A stretch of 64,000 nucleotides of DNA from Planctomycetaceae bacterium (GTDB lineage Bacteria > Planctomycetota > Planctomycetia > Pirellulales > Lacipirellulaceae), in the NCBI GenBank assembly GCA_002702655.1, contig PABB01000017.1:150805-214804 (forward strand). Direction: 5' to 3'. Of the stretch, positions 53,307 through 61,983 are shown in pieces (within the stretch, counting starts at the first letter, position 1; every line of letters begins with the position of its first letter). The notes under the pieces were generated by a model that was given only the letters and a program-made list of their open reading frames with translations, was not told the origin of the DNA and made no database searches. Both the position numbers and the translations under genes were made by a program.

Positions 53307-56300
53307 ATGGCCAAACATCGTCGCGAACGAGCGCGCCGCAAAAGTGCGGCTGCGCGTCGACTGGGATTCGAATCGTTGGAGACGCGCCAGCTATTGGCCG
53401 TCGTCATCAACGAGATCCACTACAACCCGGCCGACAATACCAAGCTGGAAGAATTCGTCGAACTGCATAACACCGGCGGAGCGACCGTCGAATTGTCCGG
53501 GTGGACGTTCTCCGACGGGATCGACTACACCTTCGGACCCGGCGCACAGATTGCACCAGGCGGGTTTGTAGTCGTCGCCCAGGATCCGGCGACAATCCTC
53601 GCAGAATTCGGCGTCGCCGCCGTCGGTCCGTACAGCGGGGGCCTCAACAGCGACGGCGAGCGCATTGCGTTGAATAACGCGCAGGGCGTGTTGGTTGACG
53701 AGGTCAGCTACAACGTCAGTTTCCCGTGGCCCATCCAAGCTGATGGCGGCGGCGTGTCGATGGAGCTGATCGATCCAACGCTCGACAATGATTTGGGCAG
53801 TTCGTGGCGGCCGTCCTACACGACTCCCCAATTTCCGGAGTCTGGCGAGGACCCGCCGCCAGGCGGCGGGACCGGATCGCTGAACGACTTGGTTCACCGG
53901 TGGAGCTTCAACGGCAACCTGATCGACAGCATCAGCGGGGCCGACGGCGTGCTGGTCGACCCCGGCGGCATCGCGGTGCAGACGTCAACCGAACTCGATC
54001 TCACCGGCAACAACTCATCGACCAATTCCAATCAAAGTCCGTTTACGGCCGGCGCCTACGTCGATTTGCCCAACGGCATCATTTCGGCATTGGCTGATGA
54101 TGCCACATTCGAGTGGTGGGGCACGGTCGACCGCAATCGCACGTGGGCGGAGATCTTCTCGTTCGGCAATAGCAACGGCGGCGAAGACTCCGCGGTCGGG
54201 GCCACGTTTCAGGACTATCTCACGCTGATCCCCCAGTCGGGCAGCGGCACGCTGCGTTTTACGCATCGCGACGGCGACACGACATTTGAAAGCGTCACCG
54301 ATTGGGTGACGGCTGCGCCGACCGATGTCGAACTTCACATCGCGGTGTCTTGGGACAGCGTCGCCGATCAGCAGCGAATGTACGTCAACGGTCAACTCGT
54401 CGGGACCGGTTCGTTGGTCATCGACTTGGCCGATCTCAATGACGTGAACAACTGGCTTGGCCGCTCGCAGTGGCCGGATCCGCTGTTTGACGGTTACTAC
54501 AACGAATTCCGGATCTACGACCGCGCTCTCACCGACGGCGATATCGCGGACAGCTACGCGGCTGGACCCGACGCCGTGGCCGCGGGGCCGGTGATCAACT
54601 CGTTCGCGGCCAGCAACACCGACATCGTCGCGGGGCAGTCGTCCACGCTGACTTGGTCCGTGACCGACGCTGATTCGGTGGCGATCGATCAGAGCATTGG
54701 CGATGTGACAGGGCTGACGCAAGTGGTAGTGTCGCCGGCCGAGACGACGACCTACGTGCTGTCGGCGACGAATACGGAAGGCACGACGGCGCGCTCGGTC
54801 ACGATCAACGTTTCCCGGCCGCGCGCCACGCCGGGGCTCGTCAATCAGGCGCTCGTGGCCAACGCGGCGCCGGCGATTCGGCAGGTCAATCACACAGAAA
54901 ACCTCACAACCGGCGCCCCCGCCGTGGTGACGGCCAAGGTGACCGACCCCGACGGCGTGGCATCCGTCGAACTGCAGTATCAGATCGTCCTGCCCGGGCA
55001 ATACGTTCCGGCTCGTCTGGCGGCGCCGCACAGCGATCTGGTCGCGGGCATCGACGTCGATCCGATTCCCAATCCGGAGTATTTCGACGAAGCCAACTGG
55101 ACCACCGTCGCCATGCAGGACAACGGCGCGGGTGGCGACGCGACCGCTGGCGATTCCTACTTTGCGGCGACCATCCCCGGTCAGGCTCACCGCACGTTGG
55201 TCCGGTATCGGATTGTCGTCACCGACACGTTGGGGGCGACGGCGACCGTTCCGTATGAGGACGACGCGTCTCTCAACTTTGCCTACTTTGTCTACGACGG
55301 CGTGCCGGAGTACCGCGACAACTCCAACAGCGTGGTCGCTGACGCGGCAGCAATTTCCTCGTTACCGGTCTACCATCTGCTCACCGATGCTGCGGACTGG
55401 GAAGAAGCGCTCGCGTACGACGGGGCCGATGAGATCCCGCAGGGCACCGAGGGCCGCTTCGTCTTCAATTGGTCAGGCGCGTTGGTCTACAACGGCAAGG
55501 TGTATGACAACATCCGCTATCGGCTGCGCGGCGCCAACGGGCGGTACTATCCGTTCGGCGGCGATGGCAAACGCAGCATGCGATTCCGCTTTAACGACGG
55601 CAACTGGTTCGAGCCGCTCGACCAAGACGGCAATCCGTATCCGGAAAAGTGGAAGACGCTGACCACCGGCAAAGGGTTCGACAATCACAACACGCTGACG
55701 TACGCGCTGAACGAAGCGATGACGCTGATGCTCTCGAACATGATGGGCCTGCCCGCCCCCGAGACGCATTGGTTCCAGTTCCGCGTGATTGACGACGCGG
55801 CCGAAGCGCCCGATCAATGGCGCGGCGACTTCTGGGGCATCAACTTCGCTCTGGAGGATTACGACAAGCGGTTCCTTGACGCCCACGACCTCGAAGCCGG
55901 CAATCTCTACAAGCTGATCAACCAGACGAACGACGCGCTGCGGCAGCAGGACTATCAAGCCCAGGGCGCCGTCAGCGACGGTTCCGACCACGACTACGTC
56001 GAGTACGTGCTGGGTCGGTCCAGCGACGACATCGCAGAACGCGTGAACCTGGAGAAGTACTTCGTCTACCACGCGCTGGCTGAAGCAGTGCGGCACTACG
56101 ATTATTGGCCCACTGCCAACAAGAATGCCGCGTACTACTTCGAACCGGATTTCACAGCAGAAAACGACTATCTCGGCAAGCTCTGGCTGCTGCTGTGGGA
56201 CACCGACGCGACTTGGGGGCCGACCTGGAACGAGGGCAAGGACCTGGTCTATGACGCCTTGTTCGATAACTTCGATTCCAACTACGCCAACTCGCTGATC

Positions 56301-59042
56301 AAGCCGCAGTACTACAATACGCTGCGAGAGCTGCGCGACCTGATTTGGCAGCCCGATCAAGTTCGCGGCATGATCGAGGAGTTGGCCTCGAATATTCTGC
56401 CCCTGGAAGCTGCTGATCGCGCTCGCTGGCAGGGGGCGCCCGACGATGCCGGCAATTACGACGGGCTTTCCGGAGCCGGCGTGGTTTCGATCGCCAATCT
56501 GGTCGAGGACATGATGGCCTTCGCGTTCATCGGCGGCGATTGGCCGGCGGGCGGCGCGGGCACGGGCGGCAGCGTTGGTCCCGGCGGGCGTGCGGCCTAT
56601 CTCGACGATGTACTCGCGGCATCCGGCGAGGAGTCGCTGATTCCGCTGACGCCCGCGATCAGCTACGTCGGCGACCCCGGCATGGCAGCGAATCAGTTGA
56701 CGTTTCAGACCTCGGCCTTCGCCGATCCGCAGGGCGCCGGCACGTTCGGCGCGGTGCAGTGGCGGATCTCCGAAGTCACCGACGTCTCGGCTGGACTCAA
56801 CCCCAGCGTCGACTTCCTCGACGAGTGGACCGCCAGTTGGGACTCCGGGGCGATCACCGCGTACAGCACGACCGTCACGCCGCCGCCCACGGCCGTCACG
56901 CCCGGCGCCACGCATCGGGCGCGGGTTCGCTTCCAGGACGACACCGGCCGATGGAGCCACTGGTCCGACGCGGTCACGTTTGTTCCGACCGCTGCCGATG
57001 ACGTGCAGCTGGCGAAGGACTACCTGCGCATCTCCGAGATCCAATTCAACCCCTACGCGGCCCTGCCGCAATATGGCGATGACAACGTCGACGCGCAGGA
57101 GTTTGAGTTTCTCGAGTTGGTCAACACCAGCGCGACCGAAACGCTCGACCTGACCGGCGTGCAACTCGCCGGCGGGGTGACGTTCGCGTTCCCCAGCGTC
57201 TCTCTGTCGCCAGGCGAACGGATTCTGGTTGTCGAGGACCAGGGGAATTTCGAGTCGCGCTACGGCCTGGGACTACCGATTGCCGGCGAGTGGTCGGGCG
57301 CGCTGAGCAACGGCGGCGAAGAACTGTTTGTCCTGGCCAGCGACGCGTCGATCGTTCAGCAGTTTACCTACAGCGACGACTGGTATAGCCGCACCGACGG
57401 GCGCGGCTCGTCGCTGGAAGTCGTCGACCCGGCGGGCGATTACAACGATGCGGCCAATTGGCGACCGAGCATCGCGTTCAACGGCACGCCCGGGGCGGAA
57501 GCGTTGACGACCATTGACGTCGTCGTCAACGAAATCGCCGCCAACACGATCGTCGACGGCAACGACGCGATCGAACTTTACAACACGTCGGGCGCGACGG
57601 TCGACCTCTCCGGTTGGTGGGTCTCCGACGCCGCGTCGGACTTGCTGAAGTATCAGTTCCCCGGCGGCTCGAGCATTGCTGCCGGCGGCATTCTGCTGTT
57701 GCACGAGTCGCAGTTCAATCCGGGCGGCGGCGTCAACGACACCGACTTTGCCATCAGCCTGGGCGGCGACGAGATCCACCTGGTCGCGTCCGCCCCCGAC
57801 GGCAAGCCGTTGCGATTTGCCGATGTTGTTGAGTTCGGCGCCACCCCGCCCGGCAGCACATTGGGGCGCGTTCCCGATGGTGCTTTGGGTTACGGCTTGT
57901 TCCCGCTGGCCAGTTCGTCATTGGGTGCTCCCAACGGCGCCCACCGGCAATCCGACGTTGTGATCAGCGAAGTGCAGTATCATCCTGCCCCGCCGGTCGG
58001 CGGAGCAGTCATCACACAATCGCAGTTGCAGTACATCGAACTGTACAACTCGGGCGCTTCGACATTTGATCTCAGCGGCTGGGTCCTCGACGGCGACGTG
58101 GCGGCGACCTTTGCCCCCGGCACGCTGCTGGCTGCCGGGCAAACGCTGGTTTTGGTCAACTTCAATCCCGCGCATCCGACGCTCTCAAGTGAATTCCGGG
58201 CCCACTACGGGCTCAGCGGCGCGACGGTGCTGTCCGGCCCATTCACTACCCAGCTGAGTGATGCCGGCGGCGAGGTGAAGTTGATGGCGCCCGCCACGCC
58301 GCCCGTTGGCGACCCGGGGCCGGTGTACGAGTTGTTCGACCGCGTTACGTACGATGACCAAACTCCCTGGCCGAACGTTGCCGGTACGGGCGAGTCGCTG
58401 AATCGCAACGCCGCCAGCGCCTTCGGCGATTTTGCCAGCAGTTGGACTGCCGCGACGGCCACGCCGGGCGCGGTCGCCACGGCGACGCCCGGCGACTACG
58501 ACCGCGACCTGGCCGTGTCGGGAGCCGACTTCCTGCTGTGGCAGCGCAGCGTGGGGACCAGCGTGACGCCGGGAACCTACGACGGCGCCGACGGCAACGG
58601 CGACGGCACGATCGACGGCGGCGACTTGGATGTCTGGGCGCTGAACTACGGCAGCGCCGCGGCCGCCACGCAAGCGACCGCCGCTGTCCAATCGTCAATC
58701 GTCATCGCTGCTGTTTTGGGCGACGAGGCGCCGGACTTCGACGCAGGCGGCGCTGTCGTCACAAGTCTCGATGCCGCGACGACGGACCGGCTCGCCGAAA
58801 GCGATCACGTTGGGTGCCAGCAGCGCGATCTTGCGCTGGAAGAACTGTATGGACGCGAAATTCGGCCGCGTTCGTCAGCCGCGATGGCCTTCGACTGGCT
58901 CGACGACTCGGGCGGCACGGTCGCGGGACGGCGGCGGCATGCGGCTCACGACGTTATCGACGGCGCGAGCGAATCGTCCGCTCTTTCGCAACCGGAAATG
59001 GAGCCCGTCTTCGCGCGACGTGCCGTCTCTCGCCGAGTTTGA
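53307..59042 (+). CDS. Giant secreted CotH-kinase protein with lamin-tail, LamG and dockerin-like domains
   Basis: This 1911-residue protein starts with the LEPR-type planctomycete motif RRLGFESLETRQLLA (about 18-32). Visible domains are a lamin-tail (about 34-150), LamG (about 195-420) and an Ig-like segment. The CotH spore-kinase domain spans about 690-1090, including RYRLRGANGRYYPFGG-like text and WGINFALEDYDKRF near 843-856. Three further lamin-tail domains begin near 1240 (ISEIQFNPYA), 1406 (VNEIAANTIV) and 1551 (ISEVQYHPAP). A dockerin-like segment with GDGTIDGGDLDVW lies near 1765-1780. CotH is a Ser/Thr protein kinase in Bacillus spore coats. It follows VTC and DUF4956, so an extracellular phosphorylation system is a fair inference. 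Confidence 0.88.
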   Translation: MAKHRRERARRKSAAARRLGFESLETRQLLAVVINEIHYNPADNTKLEEFVELHNTGGATVELSGWTFSDGIDYTFGPGAQIAPGGFVVVAQDPATILAEFGVAAVGPYSGGLNSDGERIALNNAQGVLVDEVSYNVSFPWPIQADGGGVSMELIDPTLDNDLGSSWRPSYTTPQFPESGEDPPPGGGTGSLNDLVHRWSFNGNLIDSISGADGVLVDPGGIAVQTSTELDLTGNNSSTNSNQSPFTAGAYVDLPNGIISALADDATFEWWGTVDRNRTWAEIFSFGNSNGGEDSAVGATFQDYLTLIPQSGSGTLRFTHRDGDTTFESVTDWVTAAPTDVELHIAVSWDSVADQQRMYVNGQLVGTGSLVIDLADLNDVNNWLGRSQWPDPLFDGYYNEFRIYDRALTDGDIADSYAAGPDAVAAGPVINSFAASNTDIVAGQSSTLTWSVTDADSVAIDQSIGDVTGLTQVVVSPAETTTYVLSATNTEGTTARSVTINVSRPRATPGLVNQALVANAAPAIRQVNHTENLTTGAPAVVTAKVTDPDGVASVELQYQIVLPGQYVPARLAAPHSDLVAGIDVDPIPNPEYFDEANWTTVAMQDNGAGGDATAGDSYFAATIPGQAHRTLVRYRIVVTDTLGATATVPYEDDASLNFAYFVYDGVPEYRDNSNSVVADAAAISSLPVYHLLTDAADWEEALAYDGADEIPQGTEGRFVFNWSGALVYNGKVYDNIRYRLRGANGRYYPFGGDGKRSMRFRFNDGNWFEPLDQDGNPYPEKWKTLTTGKGFDNHNTLTYALNEAMTLMLSNMMGLPAPETHWFQFRVIDDAAEAPDQWRGDFWGINFALEDYDKRFLDAHDLEAGNLYKLINQTNDALRQQDYQAQGAVSDGSDHDYVEYVLGRSSDDIAERVNLEKYFVYHALAEAVRHYDYWPTANKNAAYYFEPDFTAENDYLGKLWLLLWDTDATWGPTWNEGKDLVYDALFDNFDSNYANSLIKPQYYNTLRELRDLIWQPDQVRGMIEELASNILPLEAADRARWQGAPDDAGNYDGLSGAGVVSIANLVEDMMAFAFIGGDWPAGGAGTGGSVGPGGRAAYLDDVLAASGEESLIPLTPAISYVGDPGMAANQLTFQTSAFADPQGAGTFGAVQWRISEVTDVSAGLNPSVDFLDEWTASWDSGAITAYSTTVTPPPTAVTPGATHRARVRFQDDTGRWSHWSDAVTFVPTAADDVQLAKDYLRISEIQFNPYAALPQYGDDNVDAQEFEFLELVNTSATETLDLTGVQLAGGVTFAFPSVSLSPGERILVVEDQGNFESRYGLGLPIAGEWSGALSNGGEELFVLASDASIVQQFTYSDDWYSRTDGRGSSLEVVDPAGDYNDAANWRPSIAFNGTPGAEALTTIDVVVNEIAANTIVDGNDAIELYNTSGATVDLSGWWVSDAASDLLKYQFPGGSSIAAGGILLLHESQFNPGGGVNDTDFAISLGGDEIHLVASAPDGKPLRFADVVEFGATPPGSTLGRVPDGALGYGLFPLASSSLGAPNGAHRQSDVVISEVQYHPAPPVGGAVITQSQLQYIELYNSGASTFDLSGWVLDGDVAATFAPGTLLAAGQTLVLVNFNPAHPTLSSEFRAHYGLSGATVLSGPFTTQLSDAGGEVKLMAPATPPVGDPGPVYELFDRVTYDDQTPWPNVAGTGESLNRNAASAFGDFASSWTAATATPGAVATATPGDYDRDLAVSGADFLLWQRSVGTSVTPGTYDGADGNGDGTIDGGDLDVWALNYGSAAAATQATAAVQSSIVIAAVLGDEAPDFDAGGAVVTSLDAATTDRLAESDHVGCQQRDLALEELYGREIRPRSSAAMAFDWLDDSGGTVAGRRRHAAHDVIDGASESSALSQPEMEPVFARRAVSRRV

Positions 59043-59308
59043 CTTCCAACAGCCTCCCGAGGGGCAATCGCTCGGGGCAAGCTCGTTTCTCGCGCGCTCG
59101 CGCCTGTTATGGCCCCAGCGAGAATCGCGGACCTGACCTCGACCCAAGGGCGACCTTTTGCCGCTCGCCGCCGCGAATGCTAGAATGTCGCCTCGCCAGC
59201 GACGCCGACTCGCTGCGCGTTGTTCAGCGGACGGTCCGTCGCACACGCACCCTGCCCGGTCGCGCGTGCGCCCCTGGCGGAAATGGCGGCCCGCATCCGC
59301 CGTCCAGC

Positions 59309-59349
59309 GGTCCGGTAGCTCAGTTGGTTAGAGCAGGGGACTCATAATC
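59309..59349 (+). tRNA. Truncated tRNA-Met(CAU), 5' half only
   Basis: The stretch GGTCCGG-TA-GCTC-AGTTGGTTA-GAGC-A-GGGGA-CTCATAA is a good tRNA 5' half. It gives acceptor strand, D-arm, anticodon stem and loop, with anticodon CAT at 59343-59345. After TC (59348-59349) the expected CCC of the anticodon stem is absent, and no T-arm or 3' acceptor strand follows. The gene is therefore cut at the anticodon stem, at the point where phage-type DNA begins. It is most simply the left attachment site of an integrated element. Confidence 0.75.
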
Positions 59350-59350
59350 G
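59340..59350. other. Putative left attachment site (attL) of a prophage-like element
   Basis: The tRNA anticodon loop (CTCATAA) marks the junction between the chromosomal tRNA half and phage genes. Tyrosine integrases commonly use tRNA anticodon loops. No integrase gene is seen in the window; the right end and attR would lie past base 64000. The exact core cannot be set from one end. Confidence 0.5.
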
Positions 59351-59467
59351 CAACTGGGGTGAAATTGCTAAGTGCTCAAATCGCTGAATGTGGCGGTTTT
59401 TCTAGGGTTAACTGCAAATCGGACACTTTGGCGATTGCGTCTAATTCTGTCTCGTTTTGCTCGTTTA

Positions 59468-59484
59468 GGGTGTCAGTGACACCC
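59468..59484 (-). terminator. Hairpin after the phage ATPase gene
   Basis: GGGTGTC (59468-59474) and GACACCC (59478-59484) form a perfect stem around AGT. It lies 14 bases past the stop of the minus-strand AAA gene. A weak T-content follows on that strand, so termination is plausible but not certain. Confidence 0.45.
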
Positions 59485-59497
59485 GTTTGGCACGCAC

Positions 59498-60463
59498 TCA
59501 CGCCGACTCGACCGTCAAGCCGCTTAGCTCGCCCTTTCTGCGATAGAACGTGCGACGGCTCAAGCCGGTCCGCTGCTCCCAAAGTCTCACTTGCTCCTTG
59601 GGATCGTCCGTCGTGTCAAGGATGCTGCTCAGGGTCGCCAAATCCTCGGCACGCTGTTCGTCGCCAGCCACGAGCGTGTGGCGTATGTCGCTGGTGTGCC
59701 CGACGACAGTCGAGGCAACAGAGTCTCGCCAGTCGCTTTCCGCGTCGCCGTTTCGCCACTGGGCAAACTGGGCAAACGCCTTGACGATCTTCCTGAGGTC
59801 GAACCGAGAGGAGTTCAGGCAACACTGAGCGATAACGTGATCGATCACCACGGCACACTCATCGCCGCTGAGGGAGTGTTCCCCTCGTTCGGCATGGTAT
59901 CCGTCTAGGTAGTGATCGCGAACGAACGCGAATAGCTCTTCCTGCGAGGGGTCGAACTGCTGAACGTCGACTCGACTCTCTAGTGCTTGCTGGGCATACC
60001 GCGATCGCAGGGGAATGTTTGAGAGCATGATGATTCCGCCGGAGAACGTGAAGGTGCTGCTTTGCCCGGCTTGCCCCGCCTTGACGTAGCTAACCGTGCG
60101 GCCGGTCCCCGGCTTGCCCCAGGTCGCGGCCATTAGGATCGCTAATGCCCGCTCGTCTTTGCCCAAGTTCGGCACGTCGTCGATCACGATGATTGACGTA
60201 TTGTTGGCACGCAGTGACTCGGCTAGCCCGGCCGTTGTCGAGAAGCCATTCAGGTAGACCGGCTTCACGCCAACCTGCTCTAGCGTGTCCTGAGTCAGGT
60301 AGGTCTTACCCGTTCCGGGCGGCCCGTAGGTGTAGCAGCCGGTAGTGTAGCCCAAGGCCACTCTCTTCACGCAATCTCGCACAAGTCCGACCTTGCCCCC
60401 TAGCGAAGTGAGTAGCTCGGGGTCCTGCTGGGGCTCAGCGAGCGGATTCGTCAGCTCATTCAT
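59498..60463 (-). CDS. Phage-type AAA ATPase
   Basis: The 321-residue protein has Walker A GPPGTGKTYL (about 47-56 from the ATG) and Walker B IIVIDDVPN. A sensor-like stretch GIIMLSNIPL follows. The C-terminal helix-turn-helix-like text is LSRRTFYRRKGEL. It resembles primase/helicase-loader or phage DNA-handling ATPases, but the exact family is not clear to me. The ATG at 60463 has AGGA a few bases upstream; a TTG at 60493 is an upstream alternative. It is transcribed toward the attachment site and divergently from the XRE gene. Replication or partition of the element is inferred. Confidence 0.75.
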   Translation of the reverse strand: MNELTNPLAEPQQDPELLTSLGGKVGLVRDCVKRVALGYTTGCYTYGPPGTGKTYLTQDTLEQVGVKPVYLNGFSTTAGLAESLRANNTSIIVIDDVPNLGKDERALAILMAATWGKPGTGRTVSYVKAGQAGQSSTFTFSGGIIMLSNIPLRSRYAQQALESRVDVQQFDPSQEELFAFVRDHYLDGYHAERGEHSLSGDECAVVIDHVIAQCCLNSSRFDLRKIVKAFAQFAQWRNGDAESDWRDSVASTVVGHTSDIRHTLVAGDEQRAEDLATLSSILDTTDDPKEQVRLWEQRTGLSRRTFYRRKGELSGLTVESA

Positions 60464-60532
60464 CGATTCGTCCTGTGCCAGTGCCAATGCCAAAATGCCG
60501 TCGACGCTCGCGGCACTGATGTAGTCTAATTG

Positions 60533-60564
60533 GACTCGATCAGAAGTCTAGGGCTAATCGAGTC
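60533..60564. promoter_or_regulatory. Operator-like inverted repeat in the phage switch region
   Basis: GACTCGAT (60533-60540) and ATCGAGTC (60557-60564) are perfect complements 16 bases apart, in the region between the divergent ATPase and XRE genes. AGTCTA also occurs twice nearby (60523 and 60545). These look like operator half-sites for the XRE regulator. Confidence 0.5.
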
Positions 60565-60580
60565 GTTTTGTGCTAGATCG

Positions 60581-60608
60581 TTGAAGTCGAGCCGAAATAT
60601 GCTAGAAT
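60581..60608 (+). promoter_or_regulatory. Candidate promoter of the XRE gene, probably leaderless
   Basis: TTGAAG (60581-60586) and TAGAAT (60603-60608) match sigma-70 -35 and -10 boxes with a 16-base spacer. The ATG at 60615 lies only 6 bases after the -10 box and no Shine-Dalgarno is visible. Transcription would therefore begin at or near the start codon, as in phage repressor transcripts such as lambda cI. Confidence 0.5.
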
Positions 60609-60614
60609 GACGTC

Positions 60615-60962
60615 ATGGCCAAGAAGGACACTCAATCAGCGACCGAGCCCGACCTTGTCGTCACCGGCAGGGACGGGTCCCAGTACATCTTTGTCTGGGC
60701 AAAACAGGCGGCGGGGGAAAGCGACGCAGGAGAAGTGGATTTCGCAGACCAGCTACGGGCGGCGATCGAGAAGAGCGGCGTCTCGCAGTATCAGTTGGCG
60801 AAGGTTGCCGACGTTCCCCAGACGGCAATCAGCAAGTTTCTACGCGGCAACGATATCCGGTTGTCCACGTTCAACCGGCTGGCGAACGTCATGGGCTTCG
60901 AGTTGAAGCACAAGCCGTCCAAGATGCCAAAGACGAAAAAGCCGGCGAAGAAGAGTAGCTAG
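60615..60962 (+). CDS. XRE-family helix-turn-helix regulator (phage repressor-like)
   Basis: The 115-residue protein has an N-terminal arm of about 45 residues. An XRE-type HTH (about 46-95) follows, with AAIEKSGVSQYQLAKVADVP and TAISKFLRGNDIRLSTFNRL. A basic Lys-rich tail ends it. It is divergent from the ATPase gene across a 151-base region with operator-like repeats, the layout of a phage lysis-lysogeny switch or of an antitoxin. No toxin gene is adjacent. The start at 60615 follows a good -10 box. Confidence 0.85.
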   Translation: MAKKDTQSATEPDLVVTGRDGSQYIFVWAKQAAGESDAGEVDFADQLRAAIEKSGVSQYQLAKVADVPQTAISKFLRGNDIRLSTFNRLANVMGFELKHKPSKMPKTKKPAKKSS

Positions 60963-61170
60963 CCGGCCCGCTCAGTTCGCTGGCTCAGGCAGCATCGCCT
61001 AGAATCGGCAGGGCGGAACCTGCACAGGACGATGAAGCCGGTGCAGGTTAGCTAATCACGTTGCGTGCTTGCATTTTCTGCCTGAGATAGACGAGCATGG
61101 CGTTAGTGAGCCCACTCCGCCGGGCGATTGTGCCCATACTGCTAGCCACACCTGCAGGCTTCGATTGCCA

Positions 61171-61920
61171 ATGTCCAATCGAATACCTCTAGTCCGCAGG
61201 CCGCTTGTTCCGCGATTTAGTCTTCGGCTTCTGCTACTGGCGACGACGATTCTGACCGTTTGGTTGGGCCTGCAGGTAAGAAAAGCCCGTGACCGTCTGG
61301 CGGCTGTTCAGACATTGCGTCAGGCAGGGGCGAGGGTTACATGTGATTTTCAAATGCCGCCCAGAGGAGTAGTAACTCCAGACAACTGGTCGCCACCCGA
61401 TTCAGACCCGCGCTCTTCATGGGCGCGCAAACTTCTCGGCGACGAGTATTTTCTCAATGTCGAGTCTATTACCTTTTGGGTTGGCGCCGCAGACGATATG
61501 CCGCCAGATTTATCTGAAATCCTAGCCAGATTCCCGGAACTGCGGTATTTGAGTCTTAGTGGCGATCATCTCTCGGATGACCAATTGAAGTCAATCGGGC
61601 AATTGCGCGAACTTGAGGAACTCTCTATTGAATCTCAACGCGTGACAGATGACGGATTGCGATTCTTACCAGAGCTTAAGAATCTGACATTCCTGTATCT
61701 GAAAGGCGATGGCGTCACCGACGCATCCCTCGAATATTTGAGTGGCTTGGCAAAGCTGGAGATTTTGCGGCTGAACAGCGAGAACATCACTGGTTCCGGC
61801 TTACCGCATTTGTGGAACTTGAAGAATCTCTATCGATTCGACTATTTCCACACGTGGATTCAAGACGACGCCCTCCAAGAGTTATGGGCTCGTTTACCAC
61901 TTTTAGACGCCGAATTCTAA
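61171..61920 (+). CDS. Leucine-rich-repeat protein with N-terminal membrane helix
   Basis: The 249-residue product has a hydrophobic helix (FSLRLLLLATTILTVWLGLQV) and then polar text (ALAAVQTLRQAGARV-like) common in planctomycete LRR proteins. Leucine-rich repeats follow (LRYLSLSGDHLSDDQL, LEELSIESQRVTDDGLRFL, LTFLYLKGDGVTDASLEYL). These are of the cysteine-containing/RI-like 23-24-residue type. Base composition is visibly less GC-rich than the rest of the window. It lies between phage regulatory and head genes and is a cargo or accessory gene. The start at 61171 is chosen because the membrane segment follows it; function unknown. Confidence 0.85.
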   Translation: MSNRIPLVRRPLVPRFSLRLLLLATTILTVWLGLQVRKARDRLAAVQTLRQAGARVTCDFQMPPRGVVTPDNWSPPDSDPRSSWARKLLGDEYFLNVESITFWVGAADDMPPDLSEILARFPELRYLSLSGDHLSDDQLKSIGQLRELEELSIESQRVTDDGLRFLPELKNLTFLYLKGDGVTDASLEYLSGLAKLEILRLNSENITGSGLPHLWNLKNLYRFDYFHTWIQDDALQELWARLPLLDAEF

Positions 61921-61983
61921 AGACGGGAACCGTGTGGTCCCCAAATAGAGCACAAGAGTGAAACATCGACGCAGATTCCGGCT

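Noticed and set aside
55473-57164. Minus-strand 563-codon open frame
   Set aside because: Antisense to the CotH gene; no family signature.
59309-59385. Complete tRNA
   Set aside because: The 3' part does not form an anticodon stem, T-arm or acceptor strand; only the 5' half is tRNA.
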